Shown here one piece after another: positions 50,574-62,317 of a stretch of DNA of 64,000 nt. The position numbers were made by a program, and so were the translations under genes. This DNA comes from Neolentinus lepideus HHB14362 ss-1 (lineage: Eukaryota; Basidiomycota; Agaricomycetes; Gloeophyllales; Gloeophyllaceae). Each line of letters begins with the position of its first letter. The stretch's first letter is position 1. The stretch spans positions 305,462 through 369,461 of the forward strand of contig KV425575.1 in assembly GCA_001632425.1 (NCBI GenBank), read 5' to 3'. Below the pieces are notes generated by a model. The model made no database searches and was not told the origin of the DNA. It saw nothing but the letters and a program-made list of their open reading frames with translations.

Positions 50574-53407
50574 ATGAACGGACGCGTCTCTTTCCCTCGC
50601 TCAGGAATACTGGTTTTGGGCCCTAATACTGTCCAGTCGTTGGTCCCGGCAACTCTCATATCCCAGGTTGAATCGTTGCTCGAAACCCACAGAATAGCTG
50701 AGGCTGTCGACCTTGCCGAACAGCAAAGGAAGAAACTGCAGTCAAAGCTTTCAGCAGACGACGATGAGGTACATTCAACACTACTGATCCTTCTTGAATC
50801 TAACCCCTCTTGTATGATAGGTAGAGGAGCTGCACTACGTGTTCCAACTGTTAGGCCTCCGATGTTTCTCAGAGACCATGTTTGAAGATGCGGGGAAGTA
50901 TTTGCTGAACGGAGAGCTTGACCCGCGGATTCTCGTGAGTTATTTCCCCGAGTACAGAGGAGCAATGTTCGCGCCGGACGACGCGATCGACATGTTTGCG
51001 GGGGTGGCGGAGCACCTTCCGGAGGAGGATTCAGTTGCAGACATCAGTGAGCATTCCTCGCCTTGTTTTCATTGCACCTTGTTTCCGAGCCATTCCGTAT
51101 TCCATTGTACATATCATGCTTCCTTCAATTTCTCCTTCTCTCTACCATGCTTGCAAAACTCAGCCTTCCTTTTTCACCCGCCATGTCGGGACTGATCGCA
51201 GTTGCACAAAACCTAGTCAGGAATTACTCCCCCCACCTCAAGCCGAGCACGCGTGAGGCACGGCCTACAGTAGAGCTGCTGGATATCCTGAAGGACGAGG
51301 CGCGGAGGATGCTGTACACTGTGTTACAGGCGTGGCAAAGGAAGGGGCGGGTAGAAAACAAGGGACTGGCTGTGATGAGGAAGGTCAAGATGGTGAGCTG
51401 CGCTCGCATTTCTCTGGTAGGTAGGCGTTGACCCAAGGAGAGGATAGGTTGTGGATACCGCTCTCATGAAGATCCTTGCCGAGAATGGTGACACGCCTGG
51501 ATTGCAGAGGATGCTGGATTCGCCCAACGACGTCGTATTGGATGAAGTGGAGCCTATCCTTATCCAATCCCAGCAGCTCAACGTATTGTGTAAGCTGTAC
51601 CGTCAGCGCGGAGAAGAAGGCAAACTATTAGACGCATGGGCCAAGTGCGTTTGACTATCGTGGTCGCGTTAAATGGGTAGCTGACCGTGACCTTTCCACT
51701 TCTAGGTTAGTTGAGGGCCAGTGGACGGACGAAGACCTGCCCGATCCTCTCACCACGATGTTCAATTACTTGAGTGAGAAGCGCGATCGCGCACTTATTC
51801 AACGCTGGGGTGTGTGGATTGCCGCCAGAGATCCCGAGCGAGGTCTTAAGGTATGCATTTTTGAGTCGCCCATCTACTTTCTACAGGATTCATCATATGT
51901 TGCAGCTCCTGATATCCCGGGACGCCGGTAAGCGGGCGGGGAAGGCGGAGGACGATCTTGTTTTGCTACAACGTCTGCGGGATGCGAGTCCCGTGGCAGC
52001 TGCTCAGTACTTGGAACACTTGGTCCTGCAACGGCGGAGCACGGTAAGTGAAAGGTTGTTGGCAAATCTCTAAACTAATACATTTCTATAGGACCGAGAT
52101 TTGCACCAGCAGCTAGCCATGACGTGCATCGATCAAGTCCTATCATGCATGGGGGACGATAACGTTACGAAACTATGGCGGGCTAAAGGTCAGGTGGAGC
52201 CTCATTTAGCGGCAACTCTTATCAGCTTATTTCTGAACTCCGATGTGAATCTTAGTGTCTTCCTACGCTTCAAGTTCGTCAACATCCTCTTCGACGTCTT
52301 TCCTCTTGTACTTTACTTCAACGACGCCCGACTCGGAGCACAAGCGTATACGGCTAAAAGCTATATTGTTCTTGCAAGGATCGAATTTGTATGATCCTGA
52401 GCCGGTGAAGCAGAGACTGGCAGAACATGCCAAGATATTCCCACTGGAGCTGGCTATTGTCAAGGGAAAAGTTAGTGTTCATATTATGTTGGTATTTATC
52501 ACTCATTAGATTTGTGGCAAATAGCTGGCCCACCATCGAGAAGCTCTCTCAATCCTTATACAAACTATGCACGATTCGCGGTCAGCGGAATCGTATTGTA
52601 CCCTTGGTGGTGACGTCGTCACGACAAGGCTTGCCTTGTCTATCGGGGAGAAACATGACCTCTTGCTGTGGGCTTCGCTCTTGACTGGGGCAGTGCCGGG
52701 TGCGAAGGGTAGAGCGCCGATGGCGATGGCACGGCAGCAAAGTGCTGATGACGAGACGAGGAAGAAACTGCTAGGGATTCTGCTGGAGGTCTGTATGAGC
52801 GGCGGGTGCGTACTCGTTCAAAGAAGAACTCATTATACTATTTTTGACGTATTTGTAAACTACAGCGAATCGACGTTGGAGAGCACAGCTCGGTTATTAA
52901 ATTCGCAAGCCATGAATCTTGACGTCGTCGACGTGTGTCCGCTCTCCCTTGCTACGCAAACCTCTTCTGATCTCGTTTGTACCGCCAGGTAATATCGCTC
53001 ATACCACCAGATTGGCCTCTCAACCTACTTTCTTCGTTCCTCGCCCGGACCTTCCGCCGGACCTTGCATAGTATTCATGAAGGACAGATCGTGAAGAACA
53101 TCAGCATGGGCCAGAACCTCGAGGTGAGACACATCGGCTGTCCTTGCTGCTTGATGTTTATAGTTGTTTGATCGTTACCTAGGTTGCCGAGCGGACGTGG
53201 ATGGTTATTCGGGAGCAGGGCGCTGTTATTGAGGAGCCGGTCGAGGATGACGAAGACGACGCACATAGTGAGAAGGCGAAGATTGGTGAGATTTTGAACG
53301 AGAAGCTTGGATTGCATGATCAGGCGCCGGTGGATGAGATCCAGGTCGATGCGGAGAAACAGAGAAGTGGGGAGGAAGCGCCCGGAAGGGACGAGAGTAT
53401 CAGCTAA
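50574..53407 (+). CDS. VPS3/TGFBRAP1-type CORVET subunit, C-terminal (Vps39_1/Vps39_2) half only
   Basis: About ten exons, the first ones being 50574-50768, 50821-51046, 51202-51392, 51448-51644, 51706-51850, 51906-52043 and from 52092. The protein runs from GILVLGPNTVQSLVPATLIS (the last CNH strand and linker) through LLETHRIAEAVDLAEQQRKK, LRCFSETMFEDAGKYLLNGELDPRILVSYFPE (Vps39_1), TALMKILAENGDTPGLQRML and LDEVEPILIQSQQLNVLCKLYRQRG. The Vps39_2 region follows (LYDPEPVKQRLAEHAKIFPLELAIVKGK, NLDVVDVISLIPPDWPLNLLSSFLARTFRR), and the protein ends in an acidic tail. Before GILVLG the DNA reads TTTCCCTCGCTCAG, a good intron acceptor at about 50605 with no donor upstream nearby, although an in-frame ATG at 50574 could start translation. 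The missing propeller is at 24165-25667. Confidence 0.85.
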
Positions 53408-54265
53408 CCGTAATGTCCCTTGCCTCGGTTTGCTTCCACTAGTGTGATCTGATCTAATACGAATTTACTAGTAGCAACATTTCTTGCCACATAATGTAGC
53501 GATACACCATGTACATGTACAAGGCATCTCAGAGATCAAGTTCATAACATTTGGTCACGGCCTTCTCGATAACCACCAAGTACACAGCCATCCATCCTGA
53601 TTGAAGGACATCCATTTGTTTTACGAACTTTTCAGCGAAGGTCTCTAGCCACTGGAGGGATAGTATGACACGGCCGTTGTGTCATAATGTTGCTCGGGCG
53701 CTGAACCGCAGGAGCACATAGACGTCCATAGATCTCCGATAGCCACAGCCATAAGTACCAATCCAAGCCTCCTGAGAATTGCGCAAGGTACGAGAGTGAT
53801 CCTGGAGCAAACCGGAGAGCATGCACGATGACACTCGCAGTCATCCGACGAGAAACGATAAGGTATCTTTGCACGGTTAAGCTCATGTTCCTGGGGCACG
53901 ACCGCGCTAGACCTCTTCTCGTCGCGGAGCATCATAGACGCAGCCCAATCCCCAAGAGACCATTGCGCAGCTATATGATGGTTAAGACTGGAAATCACGC
54001 TCTACTTGAGGCCGTTTGTAAGGCGATTCTGTGCGCGTCAGTATGATGCATGGGCCGGCTGAAAGCACCTCGGCGATGCGAGACGGTAGAGCTGAAGGAA
54101 TCCGGATGCTTGCCGGCGGCGAGGACAAGATGCTTTATCGTGGGAAGCTACGCGCCTCGAGGTCGATCACAGTCGTAAAATCACATGTAAGTGGCGAGGC
54201 ATACATATAATATCCCTGCTCCAGCCCATTACCGCATTATTCTCTTATCGTGTTCTACTCTTAAC
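53408..54265. other. Intergenic region
   Basis: 3' flank of the VPS3 C-half and promoter of the perilipin-like gene. I see no gene or repeat. Confidence 0.4.
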
Positions 54266-55481
54266 ATGGCTACAGAAACGCAAACCGCTGCTACCCCGCA
54301 ACTCTCCATTGTTACCCGTCTCAGCTCTATCCCCCTTATCCACGACTCGCTGACCACCATTCACTCCACGCTATCGACGAACCCGTATACCCAGAGGCCG
54401 TACACGACCGCCCAGGGTATCACCGTCACCGCATACCAAAAATTTCCTGACCCGTTGCAAACAAGACTGGCACCAATTCTGGTTAAGGCAGACGACTATG
54501 CGAACAAGGCGGTAGATGTGGTCGAGTCTCGATACCCTTACCCGTTCAAAACCCCCACGGAGGACATCGTGAAGGATGTCAAGGCGAAGAGCGATGAGGC
54601 TCGCGACGTCGCCACCAAGACTATTGATGACAGGGTGAAGAAGCCTGTCACTGGAGTCGCGCAGGGGATTGACCAGGCAAGTATCTGTCTGTAGTTCAAT
54701 CTATTTGAGATACCTGACTCGTTGCCTTGCAGCGCTTTGCACCATTGGTTGATCTTTTTGAGCTGTATGTTAGCAAGCTGCACGCGCAGCTACCTGAGAC
54801 TCCGGCGGCGCAACACCCCATCGAGTCGCCCACGTACCAGTATCAGCGTGCGTACGCCCTGACAGTCAACCTGCGCGACTCCCTCTACGTCTACTCGAAG
54901 GAACACCTCGAGCAAATTGAGTCTCAAAGCATATTACTGTACGTCTATATCAGCTATCCTCGAATATAGACACTGACAGCTACCCTTCCTTCCACAGCCA
55001 ACGCGCCGCTGCTACCGCCCAGAACATTTCCGCAACCGCCTCTTTCACTTACACCAATGCACAACAAAAAGTTCATACCCTCTCCGATACGATGCTCTCC
55101 GAGATCCGCACCATACAATCCTCCACGGCGACCCTCCCGGCCCACATCCAGCACACCCTGCACGACCTAACCGTCGCACTGTCTGCAACCGCACACCAGC
55201 TTTCTGCCATCCTCTCACAGGACGCTCCTCTATCAAGCAAGGTTGCGCAGATAAGAACGACGGTGCAGGAGCGTGTGCAGCCGCTGCTCGAGGGGCTTAA
55301 CGCAAGAGTGGACGGTGTGCTTGAGGCGCTAAAGGCAAAGAAGGTGGAAGTGGAGGAGAAGGTGGAGGATGCACCTGTTGCGGGCCAGGGCGATGCGCCG
55401 AGCTTTGCGGCTGTGGTGAAGAACGAGGAATCTGTGCCAAACGGTACGGGTAGTCTAGGTACTAACGGGCACACGAAGTAA
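54266..55481 (+). CDS. Perilipin-like lipid-droplet coat protein
   Basis: Three exons (54266-54676, 54733-54938, 54998-55481) join to 366 residues. The first intron has a GC donor (CAG|GCAAGT) and a normal AG acceptor. The only nearby GT alternative breaks the frame. The N-terminus has SIVTRLSSIPLIHDSLTTI, NPYTQRPYTTAQGI, DPLQTRLAPILVKADDYANK and AVDVVESRYPYPFKTP, the order seen in fungal perilipin (CAP20/Mpl1-type) proteins. The rest is amphipathic helix (YQRAYALTVNLRDSLYVYSK) ending in an acidic and Lys-rich tail (VEEKVEDAP). Such proteins coat lipid droplets and protect them from lipolysis. No catalytic site is expected. Confidence 0.85.
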
Positions 55482-56017
55482 TTTAGTACTGAGAGACGGG
55501 TTGTTGAGTTGTTTGTTTGGTAGTATAGAGTGACCCTGCTATCCGAGGGGTTTCATGATGCTGTTTATTCGGATCATATAGTTACGACTTTGTACGATTA
55601 TCGCACGTCTGTAATGCACAAATATTACCCTAATTTGTGGCCGAAAGTTGACCAGGCCGTTTAGATACCCCGACAGGGACGCTGCTGTCCATCGATCTCA
55701 TGTATTCCAGAAATTTCTGATATTCCGGTGATGGAATTCCTTTCTCCATCCGAAACAGCCTGAGGAGGAGATACGTACTTTGTTACTGGAATGTATGCGG
55801 TGTTGCGCAGCATTCTGATCGACAAAGCTGAGACGGCGCTCTGGAATAATCTAGCGAATGGGACTGTGATCCTCTGCACCGGTACATATACACAATGCTC
55901 AAGACAGGTCACAGTAAGCTCATGTTCCAGGACATCAGTCAATTCAGAAACCCATCCAGGCCTACTATTCATGAGTACTAAGAGCAGCACGTGATGCACT
56001 ATATACTACCACCTGGA
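55482..56017. other. Convergent intergenic region
   Basis: 3' flanks of the perilipin-like gene (+) and NMD3 (-). I see nothing else. Confidence 0.4.
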
Positions 56018-57971
56018 CTATGGCTGTGACTGATCTTCTAGGGTCATCTCATCAAACTCGTCCAACAACTCATCTAGTTTGACTTCAGGGAAGTCAGGCT
56101 CGTCCTCCTCATCCTCGGCATCACCCATAGTTGACTCCGTCTCATCGGGCGCAGGCACGTCGTCCACATCCATCGCGAACTGCGTCTTCCGTCTCGTCTT
56201 ACCACCCGCCAGACCTGACCCAGCGCCGGGCTTCACGTCTTTCGCCTTGTACAAGTTCACCGCGCCACGCATCTCCGGGTCTTCCTCGAGTTCCCTCAAG
56301 AACAGTTCGTAATCTTCTTCCACCTTCTTCTGGTCCCGTCCACCCATGCGGCCAATGACACCCTTCCCATCGCCATCGTCCGCGGCCTCCTTCGCGATAC
56401 TCTGCAGCTTCCAGTTCCGCGATCTTGACTTCTTCCGACGGTTCGGGTACGCCTTCTTCACGAGCACGATGTCGGGGATCCGGTCGGACGGGAGCTTAGC
56501 GTAGTCGTCCGAGTTGAAGTTCGTGTTGCTGAGGTGATAACCCATGACCGCGTCGCCCGGCTGTAGGATAGCACCGAGGTGCGTGCGCGTGTGGTAGATC
56601 TGGTTCGTGTATGTGGAGCTCTCGTAGTCCATTATCGCGTCGGGGTCGTCGTGCGTGCCTGAGGAGCGGAAGGCTCCGGACATCGCTACCTGTGCGTCTG
56701 CCAGGACGAGTTTGCCCCGCCGCGGACCGGAGGGCTCGATGTCGAGCACGGTGAACTCCACGAGGTCGGTGACGGTAGCGAGGGAGTCGAAGGGTGTGCG
56801 CCAGTAGGTGGGCGCGGAGAGTTCACATTGCTGGAGGGTGGCGACGTCGAGGAGGTGAATGGTATTCCCGACGCGGCTGCAGATCGTCAGAGGGTTGATG
56901 TTACCTAGCTGCCGTGCAAGCTTTTGAGGTATGCAGACTAGATCGTCTTTGCATATGGGCATAATTTCGACAGAGTACGTGAATTTGTAGTTCGCAGTGT
57001 TCGAGTGTGTATCTGCAGAGAGTAGCTGCTCGGATGATTTTGACCTGGACAAGACCTCATTAAGGAACAAGGGATGACATGAGGTGCTCCACACACCTTA
57101 CGGGGATGATGCTACTCAAAAAGTCAACCATTTTAATGGCATGATTCCGTTGACTATAAAAGAAATCCAAACCATCCTTCACTTCCTTAACGGATATCGT
57201 ATCCTTCTGAGCGCCATACTTCAGGATAAGCTGTTCCAGATACAAGAACGTGCGCTTATGAGGGACCTTCTGACGGACTTGTACCACCGCCTTCCAGGTA
57301 TTCTTAGCAGCTTGCCTTGCACAATCCGGGCACTGAGTATATTGTACAAGATACTCGATTTCAAAAACTTGCTCCAGAATCGTTGCAGTAAGAACCTGTT
57401 GTGATGGATGATGCATGAGGTTAACATTCTTGCGGCCCATTGGAAGACGGACGCACTTCTTTCTGAATCGTCAGTGACACTCTTAGCCTCTTCGAATGCG
57501 GCTCCGTCCAGATGAAATGAGCTTCAGTTAATCGGACCTTGTTTAATCCCTTCAAGCGCTTCAGACATATGGCAAGAAGTTCTTGAGATTCAGGTTCAGC
57601 AATTGCCCACGCAGTTGGAGGCGTCAGAAATCGCTCGCAGTTTCGACAAAAGGTGAGGGAAGCTGTAAAACAACTTGAATCAGAGCAGAGTCGGAAAGAG
57701 ACCGGTTATCCATGCTCACACTGTTTTGGGATGCCCTCTGTAATGTCAACTCTGCATCAAGACACAATTAGCCACTGAGACAAACCACGAACAGAACTTC
57801 CAACCCACGAATTGCGCAAACACGCTACACATAAATTCGCGGAATTTGGGACAATTGGGGTACCTACGATCCTTCCATTTAGTATCGCCACCTCTCAAAT
57901 CTGACCAAAGATTACTCACCGCAATCAGCACACAACACCCTATGCACAGCGGGGGCAGGCACAAACTCCAT
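56018..57971 (-). CDS. NMD3: 60S ribosomal export adaptor NMD3
   Basis: Binds the late pre-60S subunit and recruits Crm1/exportin for nuclear export. The start ATG (57971-57969) opens MEFVPAPAVHRVLCADCG. The N-terminal zinc region has CADC, then CVACLRNS-VDITEGIPKQ, FCRNCERFLTPPTAWAIAEPE, and later CPDCARQ, so the paired Cys motifs are all present. The middle has KRLKGLNKVRLTEAHFIWTEPHSKRLRV and FYSQRNHAIKMVDFLSSIIP. The last exon carries KLARQLGNINPLTICSRVGN, LVLVKKAYPNRRKKSRSRNWKL (basic, NLS-like) and an acidic C-terminal tail ending DELLDEFDEMTLEDQSQP, whose hydrophobic spacing resembles an export signal. Five to six short introns. Divergent from RPB10. Confidence 0.95.
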
Positions 57972-58222
57972 CGCAGTCAGCGTCGTTTACGCTCCTTCCT
58001 GTAAGACACTTGTGTGGGAATCACTCAAAGAGCGAATGAAAAACAAGTTATATATTACAGATCCTTCGCAGCCGCGATGACTATCTCTCAGCCATACACA
58101 GCCACCTCGGTCAAAATTACTGATTCTCTTAGTCAGCCAGCCACGTGGGGACTGTGCTGTGCCGTCGACTCAGCTTTTCCCCAAAGTTGCCTTTGGCGGT
58201 CCCTTTCGTTCGTGTCTTCGAG
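57972..58222. promoter_or_regulatory. Shared divergent promoter of NMD3 and RPB10
   Basis: Only 251 bp separate the two start codons, so both promoters must lie here. Both genes serve growth (ribosome export and RNA polymerase assembly), which makes co-regulation plausible, but I see no specific site I can name. Confidence 0.55.
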
Positions 58223-58620
<398 letters not shown>

Positions 58621-59460
58621 TTCTTTGTCTTGATCAGCATGTACATTAGTCCGTGACTTATACGATGAAGCTAGAGAGATTTGACTATGTCAACAAAGTC
58701 TTTCTCATGCGATCTACTTCAGCTCGCCATTCCCAGTACGCACTTCTCATCACGCACACAGCTCTGGGCTCGTCTTTCGCGCCTCCTCAGGCCGCCTGTA
58801 ACAGCTCTTCAGAGTTTACCAGACAGGATCTCTTGCGAGGGAGTTCTGCATTTGAATGATTATGGACAGCCTACAAAAATCGGAGCCGGTGCGTCGTACA
58901 ATGGCGATTTCCGTTGGAATATTCAAACACTGGACAATTGTGTACTAACCAATTGCACACAACAGACATTGCCCTTACAGTTTGGTATCCACGAAGTTGT
59001 TGATAGGACGGCTTGTATCTGACACATATAAGGCCGACCATGCTCAGTCGAGTTTGCCATCACATTCAGATGGTTACTTTAGAAGTGCACCCAGATGTTA
59101 CCTTCATAGTTGTGGATCAATTATCCACAGCTCGCGTCTCGGTACGTCATGCAACGATACTCGCCATGCAATACCCTCTACCTGGTGGCATACAATCGAC
59201 TAAAGCAATAAATACAACAGTTTATGCTGCCAGAAATGCGGCATGATAACAATAAATATCAATCCGATAAAGACCGTCAGGTCAGATATAATCTTGAATC
59301 GTCATGTATCATGCCATCAAGACAGGTCCTAGGTCGTCAAGACCCGTTCAAGCTCGTCTTCTCCACGATGTCTGGCGGCGGAGTGATCCGTATAGGACCA
59401 CTTGTCTTGTCCGGAGACTCTTGCTAGTAACTGCACTACAGCCAACTGCATGCTCCCCCT
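58621..59460. other. Convergent intergenic region
   Basis: About 840 bp between the stop of RPB10 and the stop of the membrane protein. Only short unsupported frames are seen. Confidence 0.4.
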
Positions 59461-60780
59461 CTAATGCGCCATCTCCATCTCGGTCACCTCGTAAGGTGCC
59501 TCGCCCCCTCCATGCGGGTTCGGTAGGCTGATGTCGCTGACCTCACTGGGCGACACAACACTCATGGCGATGACGTGTCTTCTAGGGTGATTTGTGCGGA
59601 CTGGGAATGGCAGGCGCAGGACTGGCGGGAGCTGGGTTTGCGATCTCGGACGGCATTGGTCGGCACCCGCGTGAGGGATTAGTAGACTATGGCTCAACGT
59701 ATTGCTCCGCGAAAGATGTTTTTGGATGAGGATGCGAAGCGTAAGATTGTCTAGGGCTAGACTGCGTCTCGATTCAGGATTATCGGCACTGTCGTGTGTG
59801 GCAGGGTCGACTACACTGCTCTGTAATGCAAGATCCGCTGCGCTACCTCGTGATGGATAATCTGCTTCATGGTTTCTCGACACAGGATTAGTCATGTTAC
59901 TCCCCTCGATGATAGACTCCCTCAGGTTGCTAGGTGTCCCAGAGCCATTAGCAACTACGAACCTCCTTGGGTGTCTCGGCTTCACCGGGAAAGGCAGGTG
60001 CACTCCAGGTCGAAGCTGACCTGTTGGAGGTTGTCTTGGACCAGCGCCTCCGAAAGGGTTTGGCAGGCTGATTCCCAGGGTGCGGAGGTTGCTCGACCGT
60101 GACGATGCAGCACTCTCAGTGTTGACCAGTGTTCCTCTGCGGGACGTCCGCAGTGGGACTGCGCCAATTGATTGATCTACCTCCGGAATGGTAGGGGGCG
60201 GGGTGCGGACGACTTGGCGGACCAGTGGAGGCGGTCTTGGTTCACAGATGATTGGGACGCCGTTCAATAACTCGGAGCCACTCTTTGGTTGCTCTACTTC
60301 TTCACTTGGTGATGGGAATGTGACGGGTGAGATGCCCTTTTCTGCTATCGATCGATGTGAATAAAAGTAGCAAGTGGCAGGACCAGTGAAATTACCGAGC
60401 AAGTCCGGTACCGAATCCGTAGATCTTCCTCGCCGAATGAGTAGGAACGCTAACACGAGGGCAGCCAGGATGGCGATCACAGCAATGACACCTGCAGCAA
60501 TTGCACCCGCCCTCGCAGCCCTGTCGCTCGTACTCTCGGCGACCGGTACGTCGTTGATAGACGTTCCTGTGGTTCAATGGCAAATCAGTGATCCAGCATT
60601 TATTTTTGATATAGCTTGACGCGTACCATTGAATTTGAACGTCGTCGTGGACCGGGGCGCCTTCGTACCGTGGGTCGTGCTATTGAATGCTGGGCTTCCG
60701 TTACCAGCGGTGAACCAAGCACCGGCATAAAGCAAAGTTGAATTTGTATCATCAATTATCAATCGTACACTGTTGAACAT
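59461..60780 (-). CDS. Single-pass membrane protein with short ectodomain and long Pro/Ser-rich tail
   Basis: Two exons (60780-60627 and 60566-59461; GT-AG intron of 60 nt) join to 419 residues. The N-terminus reads MFNSVRLIIDDTNSTLLYAG with AWFTAGNGSPAFNSTTHGT and STTTFKFNGTS, the start of the lectin-like ectodomain common in mushroom membrane proteins, but here it stops after about 55 residues. A spacer, PVAESTSDRAARAG, leads to one membrane helix (AIAAGVIAVIAILAALVLAFLLI) with a basic stop-transfer RRGR. The cytosolic tail of about 320 residues is disordered and has two near-repeats: LPFPVKPRHPRRFVVA and LPFPVRTNHPRRHVIA, plus SLPNPFGG and SLPNPHGG. No signal peptide is obvious, so the short N-terminus may mean the true first exon was missed. 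Function unknown. Confidence 0.72.
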
Positions 60781-62317
60781 GGCTCGGCCAAGGTCAAACG
60801 ACGAAAAGCGAACGAGCGTAACCTAGGCCGGAGGCACTGCCTGAGCGCATCTTACTCACTGAACAAACCATGGTTTTATGCCCTCGCGTTAAGCGCGCAC
60901 TGTGCATGGGTGCAGTTGTCTTTTGGTGCCGAAACACAGCATTTTCCCAAGGTGCGGCTCCTTTACTGCTGTTCATCATGGGCGCGTTGATAGAGCTCAA
61001 CCAAGCAGCGTAACGAAAAGATGGGGAGTTCCATGCAAGGCGTATTTACGTTAATTTCCCAACATCATGCTACCTCCATGTTTTCGCGAGTGCAAGGCAA
61101 TATTAATCATCGGCGAATCACAGGCCCTCATATAGCCAACGACTCTGCGTCCAGGACTCTAAAAATACTAGTAATGTAGCCGCCAGTCCGGAGAGGAAAT
61201 GCGCCTGCGGAGGCACCTCACATGGACACGAAACGATGTCCTTAAGAACACAAAAGCCTCAGAAGCAGCTTCGGGTGTTGCCGAAGCCACAGAAATAGTT
61301 TTGCATCGATTTTCGAAGTATTCAGGTCCGTCCGCAATGCAAATACAAATCACTCAGCTCCATAGATTTCTGCCTAACGGGCTCGACGCGAAGAACGGGC
61401 GGCTTGAGCCCGTGCACCGCCAAGCTAGGAGCGGGCCACGCGAGTGTCGCGCGCGCTGGCTCGTGGCGACCACGCTTGTGGCGTGGCGCCGGATCTTCCA
61501 AGTTTTTATTCGAGCCAGCGCGACGCGTCAGCCTTTCCCTCGTTCCCCTTCGTCTGCGCAAGCCTCGGGAAACTTTTTCGTCCCCCCCGCCTCCCCTCTT
61601 GTAGTGCGCTGGGTGTGGTGTAGCCCGGGTTTCGTCCCGCAGCAGAAACAACACGTTTCTGGCCACCCATCAGAACCTCGGTGCGGATTCCGATTGGCCG
61701 CCACCCGTTGGTGGTTTTCAGCCACATCGGCATCTCGACGGCCCGACGGCCCGGCCGTTGCCGTACCGTCCTCTCCCCCCAACCCAGCGAAATCGTACCC
61801 AACACTGCGTGAAGTCGATTTCGTGTGTGTCTGCATTTCGAGCATCTGCTCGCTAGGTACAGTTTTATCTTTCTCTTTCCTCGCTCCCTGCCCACACCCT
61901 AGCTTGGCGCCGGGATCCTGCTGTGTAGCCGTAGCTGATGTACCGCTTTCAGATACGAAGACTCCATATTTACGACAGGAGATCTAGTCTAACGTTTTCT
62001 ACCAAATAAGCTGCGATTCAGGCTACGCAGAGCATAAGGAATGCTTAAGCGCAGCTACCCATACCCCGTTCGAACACCAAGATCCCGAAGCTGCCGCAAG
62101 AAGTCGATAAAATTAGACTATTTATGGCTCCTTTGGAGGTGAACCAGCTGATATCCTAGGCGGCAGGCTTTATCAGAGCGGTCATGACATTGCCTTAGCA
62201 TCGCTAAAGTGGGGACTAAGTCCTGCCCATCCATCCACAACCATTCCATATACTTGACATGTAACAGTAGATGATGGGTAAATCCATCAGCCTCATCCAC
62301 GACCCTTCCCACGAGTC
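60781..62317. other. Intergenic region with a GC-rich block
   Basis: The stretch 61380-61930 is GC-rich and open in several frames on both strands, including a 262-codon plus-strand frame at 61199-61987, but no domain or intron pattern supports a gene. The rest is unremarkable. Confidence 0.4.

Noticed and set aside
61199..61987. 262-codon plus-strand open frame
   Set aside because: It lies in a GC-rich block that is open in several frames on both strands. It has no domain, intron pattern or sensible composition.
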